From Erythrophleum ivorense (lineage: Eukaryota; Streptophyta; Magnoliopsida; Fabales; Fabaceae): a stretch of DNA of 64,000 bases. Below, one piece after another: positions 10,901-23,880 of this stretch. The stretch's first letter is position 1. Each line of letters starts with the position of its first letter. The notes below the pieces were generated by a model. That model worked only from the letters and a program-made list of their open reading frames with translations. It searched no databases and had not been told where the DNA came from. Made by a program: the position numbers and the translations under genes. Location: assembly GCA_026724425.1 (NCBI GenBank), contig JAIUCV010000005.1, forward strand, positions 35,251,784 to 35,315,783, given 5' to 3'.

Positions 10901-13779
10901 TACAAACTTTGACATCAAAATACACAAAATTCCTATTCTATTGTTAATAGTTTATACTTTAAGGTACTTGGCCTCCATTTCTTACTTCACTTAGTTCACC
11001 TAGACATGATTAGACATATATAGGGAAAAAATAAGATTTAAAGAATCCTAATAGCTTTTTACCCTTTCAAACGTATATATATGATGCATTTACATATCAA
11101 AGAATGCATGCATACTATAAAAACTTCTCATGAACATACAAAAATTAATTTTCTTATCATGGGAACTCATACATGTCAAACATAGTCTCTAAAGGGTGTT
11201 GGTCTAGCCTCACCCAATTTCCTTGGGATTTTTGGATTTGCCTTAACCACTTTCAAGGGACTGTTGACTTAACCTCACTCTTCTTGAGACTTTTGGCTTT
11301 GTCTCGCCATTCCTAGGGACTTTTGGCTCATCTTTACTTATTCCAAGCGACTTTTAACATAACCATACCCATTCAAGCCTCTTTGCATTCAAAATCACAT
11401 TTCAAGAAACATAATGGTACCATAATATGTAATCAATGGCTAGAAACATATCTCATAGTTCAAACATACACTTAAGCATCCAATGACAAGCAAACATCTA
11501 GGAAATGCATGTAAGAAAGGTTAGAGAGTTACCTTGAACCAAAACATAACTTTTTCCCTTGATTACTCCTGCCTCTTTTTGCCCACATACATACAACTAG
11601 GTAGGGTTTGATTCACTTGGCCTAGACACATCAAATGAGACATAATTACATCATTAGAGCAAGTTCTAGCTTCACACAAACTCTATGCAAGTTTACTTTG
11701 TTTAAAGACACCATTAAGGTTCCATACAAGACATAATGAAGCAACCCTTGGGATTCATGATCTTGGCTTCAATTTCTCATTCATTCTAGGTCTCTTGACT
11801 CCATTTGGACTCCTTAGAGTCATCACAATTTCAATTCAAGGAGCCTAGACTTAAGTTACTTCTTTATATTTTATAATAGAACCTAAACTTTCATCTCACA
11901 AACCATGATTTCTAAATTCATACCAATGTTTCCTTTGATGTTTGTTAATCATATTTAGTCCCTTGCTAGCTTTAGAATTAATTAAAACTCTCTCTAGGTA
12001 GCCAAACCCTTCCTTAGTGAAGACCTAAGCAAGGTGTGGGACCCATAGACTTTTGTAAATTTTCTTTAGGGAATTGGTAATTGTGAGACTTCCGAGAAGT
12101 CTTGAGAACTCATACACACTCTTAGATAACTTAAATTACTATAGGAAAGTCTCATATTTGCCAAGGTGCAATAAAATCCCTAATTGCCATAAGTTAATTT
12201 CTAAGGCTTGTCATTCCATTATAATTGCATATTCTTAATTCCCACACTCTAAAACCTTTGTCTCTATCTTGCTAAGACCATAAATCACTCCTTTCTTGAT
12301 GGGCCTAAGGTTGGCTGAAACTCATCCTAGGAAGAACAAGCAAGAGGAAGCAAGAAAGGCTATGATTCTTACCTTGGTTTAATGCCTTTTCAAAAGCTCT
12401 TTCAATTGCTTCTAGATCCTTCAAATTCTGATTTCCTTCCACTGAACCAACCCTAAACTTGTCCCAATTTAGTCAATAATACCATAAGAAAAGAAAGGAG
12501 AAGAAGGAGAACAAGATTGGTGACAGGAGGAGCATGAAAAACCATGGATTTTCTTACCTTTTTGCCAAGCTTTCCTCCTTCTTCTTCCCTCCTTCTTGTG
12601 CATCTCCCACAGTTGGTCTATTCTCTGGCTTAAGATAGAACTACAGTTGATTGAGAGTGGAGGAAATGAGGGACATGTCTTATAAGAAGAAGCTTCTTAA
12701 TACACTTTTTAAAAATTTTTAATTTGTCCCCTTTTCTTGGTTCTCTCCATTTGGGTTCATTTTAACTCCTTTTTAGAATCGTCTTTTCCATTATAAAATT
12801 TAGGTCTTTTAATTTATAAAATGCCGTTGGTTTCACCCAAATTAGATTTAAAACATTCAGTCAATATTTGGGTTAACCAATGTTCCAAAATATAAACTGA
12901 AGGGGTTTTCATCATTCTAAAGGTTCCTATAGTTTTTAAGGCATATGAGAACCCCAGAAAACTCAATTTTTCATTTAAATATCTCTCCTTTATGTTTTCT
13001 AAAAAGTGCCCAAAATTACAAAAATGTCATTGATTTTTATCTGATTTTATTTAGCTACTTCGGCTCTAGTCTTTTAGTATCTTAAGCCTTATGTCCTCAT
13101 TTTCAATTTTTTATATTATTGTCCTAATTTTATTTGGCATCAAATTTTTCTATTTAAAGGAGTTCCCTTTATAACTGGTTCATTTCTAACATTTTTGGGA
13201 AAATTGGACATTATAGGAATTTTGTGATTTTTGTACTTGAGGAAATCTTTAATCTAATCGGTTGATTAGCATCTCTAAGTAAATTGTTTAGTGACTTTAA
13301 TGAGCATTTAGGTACTATTATGGTGTGTTTTTATTTCTAACTTAAGTGGTTAATTTTTCATGGTTCTTTGTGGTTGTAAAATTGCTTGATAATTAGTAAT
13401 TTGAGTCTTGGATGGTAATTCAATAATTTTTATAAAGAATACACTAAGAAGCAAGAAGTTAAGTCCAAGTTTTGGTATATTAAAAAGAAGCAAGGATAAT
13501 TGAATTCTAGAAAGTCCATTCAAAAGCTAGTTACCACTATTTACCTAGTTATTTTCATCACTTAGTTTTAAATTTTTAGTTCTTGTTATTTTCTTTAATT
13601 CATTTAAATTTTAGTAAATCAAAACCCCCCTAAACTCCTTTGGTTTAATCACACTAGGATAACTCTTTCATAGATAATTAAAAGCAAACTTCTCAAGAAA
13701 TAACCTAGGTTGTGCCACTAGTTACAAATCTTTATTACAATGTAGTATTTTTTTAGATCCTTCAACAAGACAATTCTCA
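7912..13779 (+). repeat. 5' LTR of the Athila-type element (interrupted)
   Basis: It begins TGATAAATG and ends ACAATTCTCA, matching the 3' LTR at both ends. After removing the insertion and duplicated target at 9811-13220 it is about 2458 bp, against 2463 bp for the 3' LTR. It contains a CA-rich tract (about 8280-9130) full of CACACA and CACTCA words that opens long but meaningless frames. The same tract occurs in the 3' LTR (25740-26640). Confidence 0.93.
9811..13215 (-). mobile_element. Solo LTR, family L, in the Athila 5' LTR
   Basis: It spans 3405 bp with ends TGTAACATTATATC and …GGACATTATA on the plus strand. Target duplication GGAAT lies at 9806-9810 and 13216-13220. The unoccupied site is visible in the 3' LTR at 27281-27290, where GGAATTTTGT runs without interruption, so the boundary is certain. 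It carries the family's 31-bp repeats at about 11185-11380 and the shared TTTTCCATTATAAAATTTAG landmark near 12786. There is no internal domain or second LTR, so it is a solo LTR left by unequal recombination. It inserted after the host element. Confidence 0.93.
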
Positions 13780-13783
13780 AAAT

Positions 13784-13800
13784 TGGTGCTATTGCTAGGG
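13784..13800 (+). promoter_or_regulatory. Primer-binding site, tRNA-Asp type, decayed
   Basis: The sequence TGGTGCTATTGCTAGGG lies 4 bp after the LTR end. It differs from the Athila/Tat consensus TGGCGCCGTTGCCGGGG only by C-to-T or G-to-A transitions, the pattern expected from mutation of methylated cytosines. Confidence 0.8.
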
Positions 13801-14540
13801 AGTTTGAATTCTCAATTGTTTAAGAAAATTTTCTAGGTGTCTTAGCTATGTTTTTGTATAGTTTTTGCTCTATTTTGAACTTGGTTTTTAGTCTTTTCAG
13901 TGTAGTGAATCAATTGCTTTGCTTGCTAGAATTTTTGTTGACTTGCCTAGAAAATTCTCAAACTTTGTATTCTAAGGTTTTTAGGTGTGTTGAGCAAAGA
14001 AAATAGCAAAACTATTAGGTATAGTGTTCTTAAGCCAAATTTCAACATTTAGAACACTTTTTCTAATTTTTTTAGTATTTTCTCAAATTTTTTAAGAATT
14101 TTTTAATTTTTTTGGATTTATTTTCTTTATTTTTGTGAGCTTCTTTTGTATGATTTATCTTTATTTTTAAGTGTCTTTATATGTTAGGTAGTTATTAGTT
14201 TAATTTGGATTTAATCTTCTTGCCTTTTAGTGTGAGAAATTGAGCTAATTTGGTTATCAATTTGATTGTTTAGTGTGCTTTGATTTTTCTTGGATCACTT
14301 GCCTAAAATATTTTAAAACTTGGTACTTTAATGTTTTCGGTGGTTTTGAGCAAAAGTCACAGTTAAAGCTATGAGGTAGCCCCTAGATTAGCCAAATTCC
14401 TTTATTTTCTTTGAGTTTTTTATTTTTCAAGTATTTTTCTGATTTTTAAGACATTTTTTCTATTTTTTTAGATTTATTGTTTTGATTTTTCTTTGCTAAT
14501 TTTCGTGTTATTTCTTATTTTTTGTTTAACTAATTGGTTT

Positions 14541-16130
14541 ATGACAAGGTTATCTAGTGAGAAATTCATTGATTTGGGCCCTGAAATTGAAAGAACCTTT
14601 CAAAGGCAAGTAAGGATTAAGAATAATAGTGATAGTGTAAAAAATAGTGGTAATACTTCTTCTGCTTTTGATTGTATGCAAGGAATTGATTGTGTATTTC
14701 AATTTGTTAGAGATAATATGGCTGAATAAGAACAAGTGAATGCTAACATGAATATGCATGCTTAAGCTAACTTAGATGCAAATGCAAATTTGAATGATAA
14801 CATGCATGCAAGAACCATTAAAGAATTGACAGCTTCTAATGTGCACTATCAAAATCTTTGTATACAATATCCAGAATTAGATGTAAATTTTGACTTTAAG
14901 CCTAGTTTAATTCACTTACTTCCTAAATTTCATGGACTTGTAGAAGATGACCCTCATAAGCATTTGAAAGAATTCATGTTGCTTGCTTTACAATGAAGCC
15001 ATAAGGAGTTTCAGAAGAACAAATTAAGATCAGAGCATTCCCTTTCTCTTTAGATGGTGTAGCTAAAGATTGGTTGTATTATCTTCCTCCTAATGCTATT
15101 ACTTCTTGGGATCAAATGAAAAAGTTTTTCCTAGAAAATTTTTTTCTTGCTTCTCGCACTGCATCAATAAGAAAAGAAATCTGTAGGATTAGACAGAATA
15201 GTGGAAAGGCCTTATATAAATATTGGGAAAGGTTCAAGAGATTGTTAGTTAGTTGACCTCACCATCAAATTTCTGATCAGCTACTGATTTAGTATTTTTA
15301 TGAAGGGCTACTGAACATGGATAGAAACATGATTGACGCTGCTTCTAGTGGAGCTTTAGGTGATTTGGCACTTATAAGAGTCTGGGAGTTAATTGACAAG
15401 ATGGCTTAAAATGCACAACAGTTTACTGTGAGACAGACAATAAAAGGAGTTAGTGAGTTATATGCTCCACATTATGACCAGATACTTAAGAGCAAGGTTG
15501 ATGAGATATCCTTTGTGCTTCGATAGCTTGCTTCAACTCAGCAACAACCATAGTCAACCTCTATTCCATCTCAGACTTATGCATAACCACAGTGCTATAC
15601 TACTCATATGCATTCCTATCCATAGCGCTATACACTAAGGCAGACATCTACCTCTACTGCCTTAGTGGGACCTTTGAGTGACATATGTTGTTTGGTCACA
15701 CATGCTACTGATCAGTGCCCAATGTTAAATGATAGGGTAGAGACTTTTTGTTGGGATATTTCCAATCAGGCCAATGCAGCAAGGGTAGCAAAAGTATGAT
15801 CCCTACTCTAACACATACAATCTAGGGTTGAGGGATTATCCCAACTTGAGATATAAGGGAGGGCAACAGCAGAGTAGGTATAATGTTACAGGACCTAGTA
15901 TATAGCCTTCCCAACCTATAAGGCAATTAATCCTTATATAGGAGGAACCAAAGAAAGGAAGTAATTTAGAGGACATGATAAAGCAACTTATAGAAAGTAA
16001 TGTGCAACTTAAGAAACATTTGCAACAACAACAACAATAACTACAGATGAGCATGCAAAATTTGGAAAAAAGGGTTGATACTCAGTTAGGCTAATCTACT
16101 GCCTCCCTCAATGAGGTGAAGTCTTAAGGT
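14541..16130 (+). pseudogene. gag: Gag of the Athila-type element
   Basis: The first Met of the typical start region is at 14541; an in-frame ATG exists at 14493. Conserved gag blocks follow: PKFHGLVEDDPHKHLKEF (about 14925-14980), then in another frame LPPNAITSWDQMKKFF (15080-15130) and ALYKYWERFK (15210-15240). A zinc-knuckle remnant CCLVTHATDQCP appears near 15690. These are the capsid and nucleocapsid regions that would package element RNA. The frame is broken by many TAG/TAA stops and by a shift near 14995. Glutamine codons turned to TAG are frequent, again fitting C-to-T decay. Confidence 0.85.
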
Positions 16131-16151
16131 TTAGGCCAATTTTCATCACAG

Positions 16152-17620
16152 ATGATTGTCAATCTAAGAAATAGTAGTAATGTTAGTGCCATTACCCTTA
16201 GAAGTGGAAAGGAAGTTCAGGGATTCTCAAATGCCATTACCATGGATAAGTCAACATCATCAAAAACACACACTGCACTAGATGAGCCTAAGAAAGAAGA
16301 GGAGCCAAAGAAGATTTTTCCTTTCCTACATAGACCTACTCTGGGAAAAAGACAAACTAAAGCAGAAATTGATAAAGAAATTCTTGAGACTTTCAAGAAG
16401 ATTGAGATCAATATACCTTTGCTGGAAGTAATTAAGACCATCCCTAAGCACGCCAAATTTCTTAAAGAAATATATACTAACAAGAGGTGGCTAAAAGGGA
16501 ATAAGAAAGTCAATTTTGGCAAGAATGTTTCAGCACTTTTACAACCAACAATACCCACTAAATGTCAATATTCGAGCACTTTTGCAATTCTATGCACTAT
16601 TAAACATTTTGAGCTTTTTAATGCTTTGATTGATCTTGGTGCTGCTATTAATATTATGCCTAAATTAGCATATTTATCTTTGCAGGTGGGAGAATTGAAA
16701 CCTACTCGAGTGGTTGTGTAGCTTGCAAATAGAAGCATTGTTTATCCTTCAGGAGTACTAAAGGATGTCTTAGTCAAAGTAAAGGATTTGATATTTTCAA
16801 CTGATTTTTATGGCCATAACATGGAGGATGATAGATATAGGTCTCGTGGTCATGCCCCACTCATCCTAGGTAGGCCTTTCTTAAAAACTGTAACAACAAT
16901 TATAAATGTGCATGAAGGTACTCTTCAAATGGAATTTGCTAGCAATGTGATATATTTTAATATTTTTTATGCCATGAAACACCCATGTGATGATTATTCT
17001 ATTCTTAGTGTGAGTTTGATTGATATGCTAGTTGATGATGCTAGTATTAAGTTTAGGGATAGCATGTTGATTGATTCTTGTGATATTACTGATTTTAATT
17101 ATTCTTTGAGGCACACTTGTGATGGTTCTCATTTTTGTACTATATATAAAGAAATTGAAGAATTTTTTAGCTTTTATGATAGTAGTGACTCTAGAGAATC
17201 TATTGCTAATCAAGTTGATTCTGTTGTATCTAGAACCTTTGTTGATTTTTCTAGCTCTGATGAGACTTTGCATGCTGATATAGATTGTTTGGATAGTAAT
17301 AGTGCTAATGTTCACTTAAGTGCTGACTCTTTTAATTCTTCCTATGCTACTGATGCTTCCCATGATGGAAAGATTTTTTTGTTTTTTATGAGTTGTCTGA
17401 GAAAGTATTTTGCATGGAAGAAATTGAGATTAAGCCACTCATACCTTCAATTGAGCAAGCTCCTACTTTAGAGCATAAACCACTCCTTATTACATTAAAA
17501 TATGCTTACCTTGAAGAAGAAGACAAGTTTCCTATTATAATAGCGAGTGATATTCCTCAAAATGAGGAGATGAGACTTCTAAAGGTCTTGAGGAAGAAAA
17601 CACAAGTAATAGGGTAGACC
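16152..17620 (+). pseudogene. Protease region of the Athila-type element
   Basis: An open stretch at 16152-16721 carries AITLRSGKEVQG and, at its end, LIDLGAAINIMP. The latter is the aspartic-protease active-site region; Athila elements have DLGAS where classical retroviral-type proteases have DTG or DSG. It continues past a stop near 16720 to RGHAPLILGRPFLKT (16851-16895), the second conserved protease block. A Ser/Asp-rich variable spacer (16990-17370) follows, then a frame shift near 17390 into TLEHKPL (17467-17487), the linker before RT. The protease would cut the polyprotein. Internal stops show it is not functional. Confidence 0.82.
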
Positions 17621-18510
17621 TTGGTAGATATACCTGACATTAGCCCTGACACATGTATGCATCGAATTTTATTAAAGGATGGAGCAAAACTAGTGAGGCA
17701 ACCTCAAAGGTGATTAAACCCACTTATTCTAGATATAGTTAAAAAGTATCTAAACTTTTGTGTGCTGGTATTATATATCTTATTTCTGATAGTTAGTGGG
17801 TTAGTTCTGTGTAAGTGGTTCCTAAAAAGTTAAGGATTACAATGGTCCAGAATGAAAAGAATAAGTTAGTGCCCACATCTGTTCAGAATAGCTAGAGGGT
17901 TTGCATTGATTATAGGCGACTTAATTTAGTCACTAGAAAAGATCATTACCCCCTCCCTTTTATTGATCATATGCTTGAGCATTTAGCTGGGAAGTCTTAC
18001 TGTTGTTTTCTTGATAGATTTTTAGGTTATTTCCAGATATGCATACCCTCAAAGGATTAAGAAAAGACAACATTTACTTGCTCGTTTGGAACATTTGCAT
18101 ATAGAAATATGCCTTTTGGTCATTGTAATGCCCCTAGAACTTTTTAGCAATGCATGGTTTCCATTTTTAGTAATTTTCTGAAAAATTGTATAGAAATTTT
18201 TATAGATGATTTCACTGTATATGAGAACTCTTTTAATGAGTGTTTGTTTAGTTTAGATAGAGTTCTAGGGAGATGTATAGAGAATAACTTTATATTTAAT
18301 TTTAAAAAGTGTCATTTTATAGTTTGAAAAGGCATTGCATTGGGCCATGTTGTATCTAAACAAGGCATAGAAGTTGATAAGGCTACGAGAGATGTTATCA
18401 CTTCTTTACCATATCCGACATGTATTCAAGAGGTTTAGTCTTTCCTAAGTCATGTAGGTTTTCATAGGAGATTCATACAGGATTCTAGTAAGATTGCTTG
18501 GCCATTATTT
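17621..18510 (+). pseudogene. Reverse transcriptase of the Athila-type element
   Basis: Recognisable RT blocks appear in order: RVCIDYRRLNLVTRKDHYPL (about 17897-17956), CCFLDRFLGYFQI (18001-18040), FGTFAYRNMPFGH (18087-18125), and FIDDF (about 18199-18213), the place of the YVDD catalytic motif. HVVSKQGIEVDK follows at 18349-18384. The two Asp of the catalytic pair are kept, but stops interrupt nearly every block, for example after KD near 18055 and in the thumb near 18330. It would copy element RNA to DNA. Confidence 0.85.
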
Positions 18511-19021
18511 AAACTTTTTATAGAAAGATGTTGAATTTCATTTTAATGATGCATGCAAAGCAACTTTTGATGAGCTTAAGAAAAGATTGATTTTCCCACC
18601 CATTATTCAGCCCCCTAATTGAAGTCTCCCATTTAAGCTTTTATGTGATGCTTCTAATTATGCTTTAGGTGCAGTTTTGAGCTAGAGAGTGAATAAAAAG
18701 TCAGATGGGGCTCAAGAAAATTATGCCACCACAGAAAAAGAATTTCTTGCTATTATTTTTGCTTTGGATAAGTTCAAATCTTATTTAGTTAATATTAAAG
18801 TAATTGTTTTCATTGATCATGTAGCCTTGAAGTACTTATTGAAGAAGCTGATGCGAAGCCAAGATTGATTAAATGGATACTTTTGCTTCAAGAGTTTGAT
18901 ATTCACATCCGAGATAAAAGTGGAGCAAAGAATTTGATGGCAAATCACTTAAGTTGAATTGAGGCTTCAAAGGTAGAATCTTTACCAATTGATAATGATT
19001 TCCCAGATAAGCATTTGTATG
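18511..19021 (+). pseudogene. RNase H of the Athila-type element
   Basis: The translation shows LLCDASNYALGAVLS followed by a stop (about 18640-18684), TTEKEFLAIIFALDKF (18729-18776) and FIDHVALKYLL (18809-18840), the D-E-D framework of the Ty3/gypsy RNase H. A frame shift follows near 18845. The end of the domain runs into the RNase H-integrase hinge (LPIDNDFPDK), which is interrupted at 19026 by the solo LTR and resumes at 22666. Confidence 0.82.
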
Positions 19022-19026
19022 TTATG

Positions 19027-22000
19027 TGTAATACCATATTTTTCCATTATCATACTCTTTCATTTGGGGCAATTGGTGCACATTCACAAGAAAAAAAGTG
19101 AGGAAAAGTATAATAACACACTTTTATTGTGTTACGTCAGGGTAAAATTTTTCAATTTGCATTATATAGACCCTGTGAGTTCCCCAACATCATTCTCTAA
19201 TTATTTTCCATCCATATAAGTCATAAACATCTCAAAATTTCACATAAACAATGGATCAAGGGTTAAAAATCCTAAAATTTTCTTCATTCATCGTGGCTAT
19301 ACAGTGATAGATTTCATGAGCAACTTTGAAAAATCATAACTAAATGTAAAAAAGATTGAAATCACACAAACCATAGCTTTCTAGAAAGCATTCGATGTCA
19401 AATTTACACACAAAAAAGTCCCAGCCATGAAAATCTCATCTGGACCATGTTTGATAACAAAATAGCCATAAAGTTCTTATTGCCACCTGATACTGATATA
19501 GTTTACTGTCATAAATTTCAATAATGTCCAATTAATTTCACAAAAATCCAATCCATACAAATAATTCTAATATAGAAAGTTACAGATGTTAGATAGAGGG
19601 AAAAATAACTCCAAACCAATCTAAGAATGTTCAGACCCTGAAAATCAATCAAATAATAACACGGGTCTAACTGGTCACCTGATACTAGACAACAACTTCA
19701 AAAATTAATATCTCCCTCTCTAGACATCCAAATGAAATGCTTCTAATTGGCATAAGTCACTGGGAAAGTTAGTTTCTCCCTATAAAATTTTGTGACAATT
19801 GGACATCATTTCCCCATGAATGACAAAGAACAAATTTTGGACTATATGAACAGTACCAGTGGCCAAACTAGAAAATTTTTTCAACTTCAAAAATTCGCCA
19901 AATATTCCACAGACCTCCACAAAAATCCACTTGAGCTTTCCAAAAATTTCTCAACAAGCTCTAAATGCATGCCAAATTTTAAACCAATAAGAGCTCATTT
20001 GGACAAAAAGTGACATAGCTTGCTAAAATGGCCAATTTTGCCTCTCATAAGGTATCACTTTAGTCCAAATGGCCTTCCTTTAAGTTTGGCACCTCTCAGG
20101 AAAGTTTAAAACTAGTAATATAACTTGTATAAATTGCCCAAGTGGTCCTAAATCTTATGCATCTTAATTTGATCATTCCACTTCCATTAATGCACTAATA
20201 CATCAAGCCATCAAGAAGCTAAAATTTCCATTTCCATGGATTTCATGCCACATATGGTCTATACAAGAGTCATACATCATATTACATTTGTCCATGAGCT
20301 TACATCTCAAAAATAATATGTACAAAAAAACTTTGGTATTTAAATACATAACAAGCTACATAATGGACAAAGTATGACTTTTTAATGCTCTTGGCTTGCC
20401 TTCCTTGCTTTTTGGACATCACCTAGGCATTTCAAGATAATAGAGGGAAGGGGAGTGAAATTCCTTGAATCTTAATAACTCACACACCCATTCACACACA
20501 CATTCAAGGCATATACATATCAAAGCATATGTATAGAAGGTTTAGCAATCATAAAGTATGCAAAGTCACAATTTTCATGCCACTTATTCACATTCAAGCT
20601 AAGACCATGCTCTAGGGACTTTTAGTTTTACCTCACCCCATTTCTAGGACTTTTGGATTTGCCTCACTCTTGGCCTAGGGACTTTGGATTTAAGCTCACC
20701 CTTCCAAGAAACTTTTGGCCTTGTCTCACCCATGCCATGAGACTTTTGGCATCTCCTTACCTTCATTAAGGGACTTTTGGCATCACCTCACCCTTATAAG
20801 CCATTTCCAGAACCAAAGCAATTCAATGAAACACATTGGTACCAATGTAATGTCAAGGCATCAAGTGGCATGTTCTCAAATCACAAGAGCATACACAAAT
20901 ATACAAAGACATATATATGCACACAAGAATGTAAGGAGAATGAGGTGGAGAGCTACCTTGGATTTATGCAAGCTTTTCTTGATCTTTTCCTTCCCTCTTT
21001 TTAGCCTCACAAGTGCACCTAGGTGAGCAGATGTTTTCTTGGCCTAGACACCATAAACAACACATAATTACACACTTGAAGCAAGCTAAGACACTAGACT
21101 CACTCTTAAATACAAACTTGGTTCCATAAGTGGCATAATAGCTCTATAAATGGCCTATTGAAGCAACCTTCATAATTCAACCTTTAGGCTCCCATCTCGT
21201 TCTATTTCTAGGTCTCTTGGCCTTATTCAAAGTCCTTAGAGCCCTCACATATTCATTTGCACAATTGGAAAACCAAGTTGCTTCATAAGGTACCATTATG
21301 GACACCATTGTCCCATCTCCCAATCTATGGCTCCTAAATTTTTTCCAATGATTTCTCCCATCTTCTAACATCATATGACGTCCCAAACCAAGGTTAGAAC
21401 AAATTAAAACACCCCCTAACCTAGTAATCTTGCCTTGGCTGAAACTAGTACCATAATGGAGGTTCACAAGCTTCTTGATTTTTCCTTGATGGGATAGCCA
21501 CTTGGGAGGGTTTCTAGGGGTCTTAGGAGCTCAAGGAAATATTCAAATAGCTAAGGAATTACTCACACAAAATCAGATTTTCCAAAACCCTAGAAAACAC
21601 CACACTTTCCTAACTTGATTTCTATTAGTTTTTCTTAGAATTTCTTGCTATATTCCTCTTCCTCATGGTCTAAAATCCTAGTTCCTCTCTTTTTTTTTTG
21701 ATAGAACATCTCCCCCCTCCCATATGGTTCTAGTTTGGCCAGAATCATACACATGGAAAAGCAAGAGGAGAAAGCAACATAAGCAAGGATTTATCTTAGA
21801 TTCAAGTATGTATTCAAGACTTTTTCTCCTTAGTTGGCCTCCTCTCAATTAATTCAAACTCTCCCCTTGTGTTATGGACCAGAAACAGAACCAATCATCT
21901 CAAGAAACCATAAGAAGAAAGCAAAGAAGGAGAGGAGCAAGATTGGAAGAGAAAGAAACATAAAATTTCATGAATTTACCTATCTTTCTTGCCTTTTTCT

Positions 22001-22660
22001 TCCCCCTTTTCTTCCTCTTCTTGTGTTCCTAAGAGAGCAGGTCATTTTATGTATTTTAGGCAGAGGAAGTCATGTTTAAGAAGGTGGGAGAAAAAGGGAG
22101 AAGTGTGTGGAAGCTTCAAGAAACACACTTTTTCAAAAATTTTAATTTCGTCCTTCTATAATGGCAATTTCGTTTTGGCTTCATTTTAGATCTTTTTTTA
22201 GAACTGTCTTTTCCATTATAAAATTTAGATTCCCAATTTAATAAAATTCCTTTGGAATCACTCAAATTGGAACTAAAATCTTCTCGAACGAATTAGTCAA
22301 AGTTCGGGCTTACCATCATTAGAAAACATACACCGGAAGGGCTTTACCAGCCCTGAGGGTTCCCATGGTTTTTGAGGCCTCTAAGAACCTTGGGCAACTC
22401 AAATTTCCCATTTAAAAAGCTCCCTATGTGTTTTTCCAAAAGTTGCACTTATTTATAAAAATGCCATTACGTTTTGTCAGTTTTGTCACAAATTGTTTCA
22501 CCATCCTAACTCTGTTTTTCTTTTTATCTGAGCCTAGAATTATCATTTTTAGGAGCTTAAGACTCTATCCAAATTTTTTTGGGACACTATCTAGCTCATT
22601 TCAAAGGACTTGCTTTTATACGGCTTATTTCGTTGTTTTACAGAAATTACATTCGTTACA
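19027..22660 (-). mobile_element. Solo LTR, family L, in the Athila pol region
   Basis: Its plus-strand ends are TGTAATACC… and …ATTCGTTACA, length 3634 bp. The flanking 5-mers TTATG (19022-19026) and TTGTG (22661-22665) are a target duplication with one change. The Athila pol sequence stops in the RNase H-integrase hinge and resumes with WFADLVNYL just after it. It carries about seven degenerate 31-bp repeats at 20600-20810. Open frames inside it (20715-21026, 21177-21467, 21834-22079) correspond to LTR sequence shared with other copies and are not genes. Confidence 0.9.
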
Positions 22661-22665
22661 TTGTG

Positions 22666-23880
22666 TATAGTTTCTATCTATGGTTTGCGGACTTGGTGAA
22701 TTATCTAACTGCTTTTAAATTTCCTGTTGAGTGAAGCTAGATATTATATTTGGGATGATCCATACTTGTGGAAACTATGTAGTGACCTAGTGTTTAGATG
22801 TTGTACCCCTGATAGAGAGTTTAAGTCTATCTTGAGATTTTTTCCCACACTTGCATGTAGAGGTCACTTCAGTCCAAAACACACAACTCGGAAAGTTCTA
22901 GATAGTAGATTATATTGGCCTACCTTGTTTCATGATGCTTATGATTTTTGCAAAAGATGTGTTAAGTGCCAACAAACAGGGAGCATATTTAGGAGAAACG
23001 AAATGCCACAGCATCCTATTTTGTTTTGCGAGATCTTTGATGTTTGGGGCATTGATTTTATGGGATCTTTTCCTATTTCTTTTGGCTTTGCATATGTTTT
23101 ATTGGCTATTGATTATGTTTTGAAGCGTGTGAAAGCACTAAGACTGATAATTCTTCTATGGTTGTAAGGTTTGTTCACTCTCATTTTTTGCAGGTTTGGG
23201 ATTCCCAGAGCTATCATTAGTAACCAAGGCATTCACTTTTGCAACTGGAATATGCAAGGCTTGCTTAGCAAGTATGGGGTTGTGCATAAAGTAGCTACTC
23301 CATATCACCCTCAAACAAATGGGCAAGCAGAGATTTCTAACTGGGAGGTGAACCAAATTTTAGAGAAAATAGTGCAGTCAAATAGGAAGGATTAGAGCAA
23401 AAGGCTAGATGATGTACTTTGAGCTTATAAGATTACCTACAAGACTCCTATTGGCATGTCACCCTATCGACTAATATTTGGAAAAGCTTGTCACTTACCG
23501 GTGGAAGTGGAGCATAAATCTTATTAGGTCGTGAAGAAATGCAATTTGGATTTAAAAGGAATAGGGTCTCATAGAAAATTTCAACTCCAAGAACTTGAAG
23601 AGATCCATTTGGAAGCCTATGATAATGCAAGGATTTATAAAGAAAAGACAAAGGCTTTCCATGATAAGATGATTGCAAGAAAGGACTTTATGATTAGAGA
23701 AAAAGTTCTACCTTATAAATCTCACTTAAAGCTTATGCCAGGTAAGTTTCATTCTAAATGAGAATGTCCTTATATTATTTCTGATGTTTTTCCTTTTGGT
23801 GTAGTTGAGTTTGTGGATGAGTAGATTGGAGCTAAATTCAAAGTCAATAGACAAGCTTAAGCACTTTCATAAAGAGCTTC
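22666..23880 (+). pseudogene. Integrase of the Athila-type element
   Basis: After the hinge (WFADLVNYL, about 22680) comes the HHCC zinc finger: HFSPKHTTRKV (22864-22896) and CKRCVKCQQTG (22950-22982). The catalytic core has FDVWGIDFMGSFP (23038-23075), then in another frame IISNQGIHF, where the second catalytic Asp is Asn (G to A), and TNGQAEISN with the Glu kept. The C-terminal part reads PGKFHSK then a stop, then CPYIISDVFPFGVVEF (23765-23815), as usual for Athila integrases. It would insert the cDNA. The Asp-to-Asn change and at least five stops make it inactive. Confidence 0.87.

Noticed and set aside
16217..17315. Minus-strand ORFs of 113 and 95 codons opposite the Athila protease region
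   Set aside because: They are antisense shadows of recognised protease-region coding sequence.
20715..22189. Several ORFs of 66-103 codons
   Set aside because: They are inside the solo LTR at 19027-22660. Equivalent DNA in other family L copies gives different or broken frames.
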